Source: an uncultured Prevotellaceae bacterium (GTDB lineage: Bacteria; Bacteroidota; Bacteroidia; Bacteroidales; Bacteroidaceae). Taken from it: a stretch of DNA of 32,007 nt. Of the stretch, positions 8,985 to 15,490 are shown one piece after another; position 1 is the stretch's first letter, and every line of letters begins with the position of its first letter. Location: NCBI GenBank assembly GCA_947174945.1, contig CAMWKZ010000032.1, forward strand, positions 1 to 32,007, in the 5' to 3' direction. The notes under the pieces were generated by a model. It did no database searches and was not told where the DNA came from. It saw only the letters and a program-made list of their open reading frames with translations. The position numbers and the translations under genes are program-made.

Positions 8985-9016
8985 CAAAGGTAATGAGAAT
9001 TATTCTGAATTACAAA
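8985..9016 (-). promoter_or_regulatory. Bacteroidota-type promoter of the flavodoxin lipoprotein gene
   Basis: On the minus strand, TTTG (9016-9013) is followed after 20 nt by TACCTTTG (8992-8985), a full match to the -33/-7 pattern. It leaves a leader of roughly 65-70 nt before the ATG at 8914. Confidence 0.8.
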
Positions 9017-9070
9017 TATCATCCTGTATAAATTGTGGCAATAATACAAACCAGAGTCAATAAAATATCG

Positions 9071-9078
9071 TACCTTTG
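9071..9078 (+). promoter_or_regulatory. Possible -7 element of the acyltransferase pseudogene
   Basis: TACCTTTG lies 22 nt before the ATG at 9101. No good -33 TTG is found about 20 nt upstream, so this is a weaker prediction than the other promoters in the window. It is divergent from the flavodoxin promoter. Confidence 0.5.
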
Positions 9079-9100
9079 CAGCCTGAAACAAGACACTATC

Positions 9101-9749
9101 ATGAACAATATTTATCTCAGTTCAAAGCCTCGTTACGAGATTCTTGACGGATTGCGAGGTGTGGCAGCCTTGATGGTGCTGCTGTTCCATTGTCTGGAGA
9201 CCTACAGCTGGAAGTGGGGCATTCAGATTATCGACCATGGCTATCTGGTGGTAGACTTCTTCTTTCTGCTCTCAGGTTTCGTTGTCGGCTATGCCTACGA
9301 TGACAGATGGAATCGTATGTCGCTGTCAGCATTCAAAAGGAGGTTTTTGGTGGTGTGCGCTAACTCTCATGGTGGTATTCTCCATCCCACAGATAAGCAA
9401 CGGCCAGCGTGGCATTGCCGACGGCCTTTATCAGGCGTTAAGTATACTCATTGTGTTCCCGATAGTGATACTGATAGGTGCTGGCAGCAATATCAAGGGC
9501 AAGCGTAGCATCAGTATTTGCAAATGGCTTGGCGATATATCCTTCCCACTCTACATCACGCACTATCCTGTCATGTATTGCCAGATGGCTTGGGCAACCA
9601 CCCATCCCAATGCCCCTGCATGGATGCACATTGTCATGAATATCGGTGTTATCACTCTCTCCATAGCTATCGGCTGGACTTGCCTTAAACTCTGTGACGA
9701 ACCAGTGCGTAAGTGGCTTACAAACCATTGGCTGAACCACAAACACTGA
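9101..9749 (+). pseudogene. Acyltransferase-3 family protein, internally deleted and frameshifted
   Basis: The first ~80 residues from ATG 9101 are the N-terminus of an acyltransferase-3 (OafA/YrhL-like) membrane enzyme, with YEILDGLRGVAALMVLLFHC carrying the catalytic-type His and a second hydrophobic segment DFFFLLSGFVVGYAYDD. After about 9345 the frame changes. The other frame continues with the C-terminal part of the same kind of protein (LTLMVVFSIPQISNGQRG, then GDISFPLYITHYPVMY and a last hydrophobic helix) to a stop at 9749. Together the pieces encode only ~215 residues against ~350-400 for the family. An out-of-frame internal deletion of roughly 150 codons therefore fits better than a simple frameshift. 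Unlikely to make a working enzyme. Confidence 0.8.
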
Positions 9750-9847
9750 ATACAAGACGTAATAGTTAGTGCGATTGCTGCTCCTCTTCATGGTCTGTGT
9801 CAGCTTTATAGGCAGGTCTTAAGCACCCCGATTTTCTTATCTCTCAG

Positions 9848-9973
9848 CTCCAGTATCTCCTTTGGGTTGCTCGAGTATCTGTTTCGACCTTAAACAGTAT
9901 CTGTTTAGTAGGGTAAACAGATACTAAAGCACCTCGAAAGAGATACTGGAGCAACCCGAAGGAGATACTGGAG
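9848..9973. repeat. 126-bp palindromic element with six boxes at 22-bp spacing (copy 1)
   Basis: The heptamer AGTATCT occurs at 9852, 9874 and 9896, and its reverse complement AGATACT at 9919, 9941 and 9963, giving spacings of 22, 22, 23, 22 and 22 bp. The whole element is a dyad centred at 9910/9911. The outer 25-bp arms (9848-9872 with 9949-9973) have one mismatch, the inner 12-bp arms (9896-9907 with 9914-9925) are perfect, and the middle boxes pair only partly. It lies between the acyltransferase pseudogene and the DUF418 gene, which converge on it, and the rest of 9750-9985 shows no gene. It could act as a terminator, a protein-binding array or a mobile palindrome. The half-copy at 31953-32007 matches 52 of 55 positions. 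Confidence 0.9.
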
Positions 9974-9985
9974 GCTGAATAAGTC

Positions 9986-10138
9986 CTAAATGATAGCTTT
10001 TTCCTCAATGTCTGTGAGCACCACGAGGCGCGGTTTCTTCTCCGTTGGGGAGGCCACCCTCTGGGCTGAGGCTTCGAGGCAGGCAAAAAGAAGTGCCGCC
10101 ACAAACAGGCTTGCTTTTGGCGAAAAGCGTGGCTTTAC
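9986..10138 (-). pseudogene. Remnant of a DUF1593-type nucleoside-hydrolase-like gene, fused in frame to DUF418
   Basis: The last ~50 codons of the DUF418 reading frame encode a basic start (VKPRFSPK), a hydrophobic core with an Ala-x-Ala-like site (LFVAALLFACLEASAQ) and then KKPRLVVLTDIE. The last part resembles the beginning of secreted DUF1593 proteins, where a TDI(E/G)...PDD nucleotide/ribose-site motif follows. Here the homology stops after TDIE, the PDD part is missing, and a stop follows five residues later. I infer a downstream gene truncated by deletion and joined to its neighbour, with the breakpoint 13-30 bp from the palindromic element. It could also be only an extra membrane helix. 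Confidence 0.45.
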
Positions 10139-11248
10139 CCAAGTTAGTCTCCGCCACAGACCTTCCAGCGGGCCGCGCGGATGGTTGCTGAACCAGTAGC
10201 GGCAGAAGATATACTGACCAATGACCATAGCGAGACCGATTAGTACGGCATAGGTGATGCCCACCTTATTATAATAGCCGAGGCCATAGCCACAGAAGAT
10301 AAAACTGCCAATGACAGACTGGAGCAAATAGTTCGTGAGACTCATGCGCCCGAAGATGCAGAGATGGTGGAGCGCATTGCGCACGCCTTCAAAGGCATAC
10401 CAGGCAGAGACCACGGCCGAGACAATCATCAGTAGGATGAAAAGACTGTAGATTGGATTGAGCCACATGGTCGCCCCACCGAAATCCACTAAACTTAATG
10501 CGATGACGAGTATTGACGAAACGCAAAGGGTCGTGTGCCAATTATGCAGGTTTCTGCCCTCATCGTAGAATGCCCGCTGCCGCCCCAGTTGCATCCCCAT
10601 GATAAAGAGGCAGAGCAGTTGCGTTAGGCGCCCGCTGAAAATATTGAAACGGAGGTTCAGTTCAAAACCGTAGCGCAGGTTGATGGCGGCATTCTCCCAG
10701 AATGTGCCATGCTCGCGAAGTCCCATGATTTTGCCATACAATTCCCAGAATGTTGTGAGGTCAATCGTGCTACCCGTCAGCAGGCGAAATAGTTCCACTG
10801 GCTGGATGGCCAGCAGACCGATAATACACCAGACGGTTTTCGACGGCAGGTAACTGACGGGGATGAGCAGCAAGCCATAGGCTGCATAGAGCATCAGGAC
10901 ATCGCCGTTGTAGAATGACACGTTGATGAGACCGAAGCCAAACAACAAGCACATTCGCCAAGCGAAACGGCCTGAGAAAGAGTGTCCCTTTTGCTGCTGG
11001 TTGTCGTTCATGATGAAGAAACTCAGTCCGAAGAGCATGGCGAAGATTCCGTACATCTTGCCGCTCAACAGCCAGGCCATCGCGTTGCCTACAGCCTGGT
11101 CGCAGGGCAGAGTATGTGCTATCGGCTCTTTGGTAAAGATTTCGAAGTGCTCCACAGAGTGGTATAGGATGATACCTGCCACTGCGATTCCCCTCAGGGC
11201 ATCCGCCACGTCGATTCGCGTGTTGGGAATGTTACGCGTCTTATACAT
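9986..11248 (-). CDS. DUF418 (YeiB-like) membrane protein with a foreign C-terminal tail
   Basis: A 420-residue polytopic membrane protein. Residues 1-370 have the DUF418 layout: an N-terminal DALRGIAVAGIILYHS helix, GKMYGIFAMLFGLSFF, and the C-terminal signatures FGRMSLTNYLLQSVIG and HPRGPLEGLWRRLTW, where family members normally end soon after. Biochemical role is unknown for most DUF418 proteins; they resemble acyltransferase-like membrane proteins. The gene starts 6 bp after the CAT-like gene and probably shares its promoter. Oddly, ~50 residues follow the normal end: a hydrophobic signal-peptide-like stretch and KKPRLVVLTDIE, which look like the start of a different secreted protein (see separate entry). 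Whether the tailed protein is stable cannot be told. Confidence 0.8.
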   Translation of the reverse strand: MYKTRNIPNTRIDVADALRGIAVAGIILYHSVEHFEIFTKEPIAHTLPCDQAVGNAMAWLLSGKMYGIFAMLFGLSFFIMNDNQQQKGHSFSGRFAWRMCLLFGFGLINVSFYNGDVLMLYAAYGLLLIPVSYLPSKTVWCIIGLLAIQPVELFRLLTGSTIDLTTFWELYGKIMGLREHGTFWENAAINLRYGFELNLRFNIFSGRLTQLLCLFIMGMQLGRQRAFYDEGRNLHNWHTTLCVSSILVIALSLVDFGGATMWLNPIYSLFILLMIVSAVVSAWYAFEGVRNALHHLCIFGRMSLTNYLLQSVIGSFIFCGYGLGYYNKVGITYAVLIGLAMVIGQYIFCRYWFSNHPRGPLEGLWRRLTWVKPRFSPKASLFVAALLFACLEASAQRVASPTEKKPRLVVLTDIEEKAII

Positions 11249-11254
11249 CAGTCT

Positions 11255-11887
11255 TTATTTAGTGTTTATACTTATAGTGTCAATCGCCTCTTGCAGTGTA
11301 TTCAGGAAACGCGCTGCGTGTCCGCCGTCCATCTGGGCATGGTGAAACTGGAAGGAGATTGCCAGAGTCGTCTTAAACCAGTGGTGCTTGTATCTGCCCC
11401 AGGCGAGGAAGGGGTTGTTGAAGATGCCGCTGTATTGGTTGACGATACAGTCCAGTTCCGTGTCTACCAGAGTTGATGTCCCGACGATTGCCGCGCCGTC
11501 GTCAGTGATGTCCCTGCACGCCCTGCTCGCTTCCTGGGTGAGTGTGTCATAGGCGTGGCAGAACTGTCTCAGGTCGTCGCTATATGGAATGTCGCAGTTG
11601 CTGATGCCCCCTTCTCGGTTGTTCACAATCACATTGATGCCCAGACGGTCGTACCTGAACAGCTTCCCTTGTTCCGGCAACAGGTAGAGCTCGTCTACTT
11701 GACTGGCAGCCTTGCCGATGCACCAGCATAGCAGCATATTGAATTTCAAGCCTTTCCGCTTGCTCATTTTATAAAGGTGTGTCACATCGAAGGTCTTGGT
11801 GAGTGTCACCATCGGCATCGGCGATTTCATCCACATCTTAAAGGCTTGTGCACGGGTAGTTACCTCTGGGTTGATTTCCTGCTTCAT
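11255..11887 (-). CDS. CatA-like O-acetyltransferase (chloramphenicol acetyltransferase superfamily)
   Basis: A 210-residue protein with the fold signature of trimeric CAT enzymes: the catalytic motif FHHAQMDGGHAARFL near the C-terminus (HHxxxDG, second His as general base). Upstream segments FDVTHLYKMSKRKGLKFNML and LSISFQFHH-like strands align in order with CAT. The start at 11887 gives the usual length; the longer frame from 11971 lies upstream of the promoter. Acetyl-CoA-dependent O-acetylation is expected, but the acceptor is unknown. Many chromosomal members of this group in Bacteroidota have not been shown to act on chloramphenicol, so no resistance role is claimed. A strong -7 element ends only 4 nt before the ATG, so the mRNA may be leaderless. 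DUF418 follows 6 bp downstream. Confidence 0.85.
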   Translation of the reverse strand: MKQEINPEVTTRAQAFKMWMKSPMPMVTLTKTFDVTHLYKMSKRKGLKFNMLLCWCIGKAASQVDELYLLPEQGKLFRYDRLGINVIVNNREGGISNCDIPYSDDLRQFCHAYDTLTQEASRACRDITDDGAAIVGTSTLVDTELDCIVNQYSGIFNNPFLAWGRYKHHWFKTTLAISFQFHHAQMDGGHAARFLNTLQEAIDTISINTK

Positions 11888-11891
11888 TCCG

Positions 11892-11922
11892 CAAAGATAG
11901 TTATTATTTTCGACATGAACAA
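11892..11922 (-). promoter_or_regulatory. Promoter of the CAT-like/DUF418 pair
   Basis: On the minus strand, TTG (11922-11920) precedes TATCTTTG (11899-11892) by 20 nt. Only four bases separate the -7 element from the ATG at 11887, which puts the predicted transcription start at or within about 3 nt of the start codon. Confidence 0.8.
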
Positions 11923-11963
11923 GAAATCGAGAGAAATACTTTTGCGACATCACTTGAAGCCAT

Positions 11964-11982
11964 GCCCTCATAAATGGAGGGC
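11964..11982. other. Short hairpin in the divergent CAT-like/HD intergenic region
   Basis: GCCCTC (11964-11969) pairs perfectly with GAGGGC (11977-11982) across a 7-nt loop, followed by TTT on the plus strand. It lies upstream of both divergent promoters. It could be an operator or a weak terminator remnant; no function can be assigned. Confidence 0.4.
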
Positions 11983-12010
11983 TTTAGTGTTAAAAAATGC
12001 AGGAAATTGG

Positions 12011-12039
12011 TTGTGTTTAGTAACTATTTTGTATATTTG
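12011..12039 (+). promoter_or_regulatory. Promoter of the HD-domain gene
   Basis: TTG (12011-12013), 18 nt, then TATATTTG (12032-12039). The predicted leader before ATG 12083 is about 40 nt. This promoter supports a start at 12083 rather than the longer open frame that begins inside the CAT-like gene. Confidence 0.75.
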
Positions 12040-12082
12040 CAGCAACCTCGGATGGGGTGAAAGATTTGAGACGTTGAAAGTG

Positions 12083-12580
12083 ATGGACTATCAAGCAATT
12101 ATAGATAAGTATTACCCTGTGGACGATGAGCTCCGCAGGGTTTTGTTGAAGCACTCGCGTCAGGTGGCTGACCGCTGTCTGGAGATAGTTAGGAAGCATC
12201 AGGATTTGCCCGTTGATGTGCAGTTCTTGGAAGAAGCGGCTATGTTGCACGATATAGGTATTGTGCAGTGCGATGCTCCTTCGATTCATTGTCATGGCAC
12301 GGAGCCTTATATTCGTCATGGGCAGTTGGGGGCTGAGATGCTGAGGGCTGAGGGTTATCCGCGCCATGCCCGTGTCTGCGAGCGCCACACGGGGACGGGG
12401 CTGCCGGGGCTGGAGCCTGAAACGCTGGAGGAGCAAATCGTATGCTATGCCGATAAGTTTTATTCCAAATCAAGTCCTGACCATGTGCGGACGGTGGCTG
12501 AGACCGCACAGAGTTTGGAGAAGTTTGGGGCTGCTGGCGTGCGTAAGTTTCTTGACTGGGTGGCACGGTTTGAATCGTAA
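12083..12580 (+). CDS. HD-domain phosphohydrolase-like protein
   Basis: A 165-residue cytoplasmic protein with a compact HD domain. Visible metal ligands are an early His in LLKHSRQVADRC (about residue 22), the HD pair in MLHDIGI (about residue 55) and a late Asp in CYADKFYSKS (about residue 122), with additional conserved His in IRHGQLGAEML and CERHTGTG. This is the usual H...HD...D pattern of small HD phosphohydrolases, which act on nucleotides or other phosphate esters; the substrate is not predictable. The start follows from the promoter at 12011-12039. Upstream codons in the same frame overlap the divergent gene and lack homology. It appears monocistronic; lptD follows with its own -7 element 51 bp after the stop. 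Confidence 0.85.
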   Translation: MDYQAIIDKYYPVDDELRRVLLKHSRQVADRCLEIVRKHQDLPVDVQFLEEAAMLHDIGIVQCDAPSIHCHGTEPYIRHGQLGAEMLRAEGYPRHARVCERHTGTGLPGLEPETLEEQIVCYADKFYSKSSPDHVRTVAETAQSLEKFGAAGVRKFLDWVARFES

Positions 12581-12630
12581 TAATTAACGTTAAATGATGG
12601 AAAGGTAAGCGGAAATCCATAAATTATTCG

Positions 12631-12638
12631 TAATTTTG
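12631..12638 (+). promoter_or_regulatory. Probable -7 element of lptD
   Basis: TAATTTTG matches TAnnTTTG and ends 5 nt before the GTG start at 12644. No clear TTG is seen 19-21 nt upstream, so the assignment is less certain. If real, the transcript has almost no leader. Confidence 0.5.
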
Positions 12639-12643
12639 CAGCC

Positions 12644-15490
12644 GTGAAAAAAGAAACGCTTGTTTTCATCCTGTTGTTCGTCATTCTGTTTGCAGTGGCG
12701 GGCGTGCCTCAGTTGCGCTTTTCTGGTGTGGAAAGGGCGGGGGATTCTATTGTGCCAGACACTATGCAGAAGGCAGAGATGGCGACAATACGCAAGGACT
12801 CGCTGCGCACGGACTCACTGCTGAAGAACGACACGGCACAGATGGACTCGCTACATAAGGCTATCTGGATACACAACAAGGCCGTTGACGATTCGTTGCG
12901 GGCTGACTCGCTGAACCGTCAACGCAAGAATGGCATTGATGCCCCTGTGCATTATACGGCTGACGACTCAATGACTTATGAGGGTGGCATTGCCCATCTT
13001 TATGGCAGTGCTAATGTGAAGTACGAAGATATGGACTTGCAGAGTGACCAGATATATATGTCGCTCGACTCCAGTTTGGTTCATGCAACGGGTTCGCAAG
13101 ATACGACTGGTGCAAAGTTTGGCACTCCCGTATTCAAGATGGGTAATGATACCTATGAGACCGACACGATGGCCTTTAACTTTAAGACCAAGAAGGGCAT
13201 TATCAGTAACGTATATACCGAGCAGGACGACGGATTCATGACTTCGGAACTGTCGAAGCGTAACGCTAAGGGCGAGATGTTCCTGTATCGTGGTCGCTAT
13301 ACGACGTGTGACGACCCGCACCCTGACTTCTACTTCGCCATGTCGCGTGCCAAGGTACGTCCCGGCAAAGATGTGGTATTTGGCCCGACCTATTTGGTAG
13401 TGGCCGATGTGCCGTTGCCCTTTGCCATTCCCTACGGTTTCTTCCCCTTTACCAAGAGCTATTCCAGTGGTTTTATCATGCCAACCTACGGTGATGAAAC
13501 CTCGCGAGGCTTCTATCTGCGTGATGGCGGCTATTACTTTGCCATTAGCGATAAGATGGACTTGAAGCTGATAGGCGAGATATACACCAAAGGTTCGTGG
13601 GGTATCTCGGCAGCTTCGAACTATCGGAAGCGTTACCGCTATAACGGCTCGTTCCTGTTCAGCTATCAGAACTCGGTGGACGGTGACAAGAATATGCCCG
13701 ACTATTCAAAGACTACCAGCTTTAAGGTGCAGTGGTCGCACTCTCAGGATGCCAAGGCCAATCCCTATCGCTCGCTGCGGGCAAGTGTGAACTTTGCCTC
13801 TACCAGCTACGAGCGCAATAACCTGACGTCGATGTACAACCCGCAGGCTATGACCCAGTCGACGCGTACCAGCTCGGTTTCTATGCAGACGACATTCTCC
13901 AGCATAGGCATGAGCTTGGGTCTTACGACTAACCTTAACCAGAATATGCGCGACTCGACCATCGAGCTGACCTTGCCCGACCTGAATGTCAGCATATCGC
14001 GCTTCTTCCCCTTCAAGCGTAAGCACGCCGCAGGCAAGGAGCGTTGGTATGAGAAGATTTCGATGAGTTATACGGGCCGCATGAGCAACTCGATTTCGGC
14101 GAAGGAGGACAAGCTCCTGAACTCCAGCCTGACCAAGGACTGGCGCAACGGTATACAACACTCCATCCCCATTAGCGGTAATTTCACGCTGTTCGGTTAT
14201 CTGAACCTGAACCCCTCGTTCAACTTCACCGACCGTATGTACACTCAGAAGTACAAACGCTCATGGGATGCAGAGGCACAGCGTGAGGTCGTTGATACGC
14301 TGCAGGGTTTCTACAATAACTATAACTGGAATATGAGCCTCTCAGCCTCGACGAAGCTCTATGGATTCTACGTGCCTAACAAGAAGATATTTGGTGAGAA
14401 GATACAGGCGGTGCGCCACGTGCTCACTCCGTCGGTCAGCTTTAACTATGCCCCTGACTTTAGCGCCTCACGCTATGGCTTCTGGGACACCTATCAGAAG
14501 ACGGATGCCAATGGCAACGTAACGATGGTAGAGTACAACCAGTATCAGGGAACACTCTATGGCGGCCCGAGCAAGGGCAAGACGGGAAGCATTTCGATGG
14601 ATGTATCGAACAATATCGAGATGAAGGTCAAGACGGATGACGACTCCACGGGATTCAAGAAAATCAGTATCATTGACGAGTTGGGAGCCTCCATGTCGTA
14701 CAACATGGCTGCCGAGACGCGCCCTTGGAGCGACCTGTCGACCCGTTTGCGACTGAAACTGACCAAGAGCTATACGCTGAACCTGAACGCTGTCTTTGCC
14801 ACCTACGCCTACGAAGCCGACTCGGTGGGCGCACGTCCCTATATCGGCAACCGCACAGAGTACAGTCACGGACGCTTTGGTCGATTCCAAGGAATGTCGC
14901 AGAACCTGTCGTACACACTGGACAACAAGAAGCTGGCCAACCTGTTCAAACGACTGCGAGGCGAGAAGGTGAAGGACGACGACAAGGATGGCGACAACAA
15001 AGGAAAGTACGATACAGGTGCCGATACCAACCTCGATACAGACATGGAAGCAGGCAAGCATGGTGCCAGAAAAGAGAATGCAGGCATGGCCGATACCGAC
15101 GAGGATGGCTATATGGCCTTCTCCATGCCGTGGTCGCTGAGCTTCGGCTATGGTATCACGATGCGTGAGAACACCGGCGGAACGTTCAATTACAACACCA
15201 TGCGCTATCCCTATAAGTTTACGCAGAACCTCAACATGAGCGGCAACGTGCGTATAGCGGATGGCTGGAACATATCGTTCTCGTCGGGCTATGACTTCGA
15301 GAACAAGAAGATATCCATGACAACGGCATCGCTCAGCCGCGACCTGCACTGCTTCAATATGTCGTGCTCCGTCGTTCTGGCCCCTTATACCAGTTACAAC
15401 TTCTCGTTCCGTTGTAATGCGGCTACGCTCACCGATGCGTTGAAGTACGACAAACGTTCATCGTACTCCAACGCCGTGCAGTGGTATTAA
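12644..15490 (+). CDS. lptD: LPS-assembly protein LptD homologue (Bacteroidota type)
   Basis: A 948-residue outer-membrane protein expected to insert lipopolysaccharide into the outer leaflet together with LptE. The start is GTG 12644: an in-frame stop at 12620 excludes any upstream ATG, and only this start includes the hydrophobic signal segment (LVFILLFVILFAVAG). Residues ~100-260 form the OstA-like periplasmic part (HYTADDSMTYEGGIAHLYG, then ANVKYEDMDLQSDQIYMSL). VPLPFAIPYGFFPF and SGFIMPTYGDE are typical of LptD family members. The rest is rich in alternating aromatic beta-strands (large barrel) ending in a Trp-Tyr C-terminus. A hydrophilic Asp/Lys-rich insert lies around residues 770-825, probably a surface or periplasmic loop. 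The stop codon directly abuts the stop codon of the convergent antiporter gene. Confidence 0.88.
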   Translation: MKKETLVFILLFVILFAVAGVPQLRFSGVERAGDSIVPDTMQKAEMATIRKDSLRTDSLLKNDTAQMDSLHKAIWIHNKAVDDSLRADSLNRQRKNGIDAPVHYTADDSMTYEGGIAHLYGSANVKYEDMDLQSDQIYMSLDSSLVHATGSQDTTGAKFGTPVFKMGNDTYETDTMAFNFKTKKGIISNVYTEQDDGFMTSELSKRNAKGEMFLYRGRYTTCDDPHPDFYFAMSRAKVRPGKDVVFGPTYLVVADVPLPFAIPYGFFPFTKSYSSGFIMPTYGDETSRGFYLRDGGYYFAISDKMDLKLIGEIYTKGSWGISAASNYRKRYRYNGSFLFSYQNSVDGDKNMPDYSKTTSFKVQWSHSQDAKANPYRSLRASVNFASTSYERNNLTSMYNPQAMTQSTRTSSVSMQTTFSSIGMSLGLTTNLNQNMRDSTIELTLPDLNVSISRFFPFKRKHAAGKERWYEKISMSYTGRMSNSISAKEDKLLNSSLTKDWRNGIQHSIPISGNFTLFGYLNLNPSFNFTDRMYTQKYKRSWDAEAQREVVDTLQGFYNNYNWNMSLSASTKLYGFYVPNKKIFGEKIQAVRHVLTPSVSFNYAPDFSASRYGFWDTYQKTDANGNVTMVEYNQYQGTLYGGPSKGKTGSISMDVSNNIEMKVKTDDDSTGFKKISIIDELGASMSYNMAAETRPWSDLSTRLRLKLTKSYTLNLNAVFATYAYEADSVGARPYIGNRTEYSHGRFGRFQGMSQNLSYTLDNKKLANLFKRLRGEKVKDDDKDGDNKGKYDTGADTNLDTDMEAGKHGARKENAGMADTDEDGYMAFSMPWSLSFGYGITMRENTGGTFNYNTMRYPYKFTQNLNMSGNVRIADGWNISFSSGYDFENKKISMTTASLSRDLHCFNMSCSVVLAPYTSYNFSFRCNAATLTDALKYDKRSSYSNAVQWY

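Noticed and set aside
9848..9973. Insertion sequence end or attachment site
   Set aside because: No transposase or integrase is present and no target-site duplication was found; kept only as a palindromic repeat.
11255..11887. Chloramphenicol resistance gene
   Set aside because: The HHxxxDG motif shows the superfamily, but substrate cannot be inferred and the genomic context is not a resistance cassette.
14468..15349. Antisense open frame (293 codons) opposite lptD
   Set aside because: No motif, no promoter, fully inside a gene with clear protein features.
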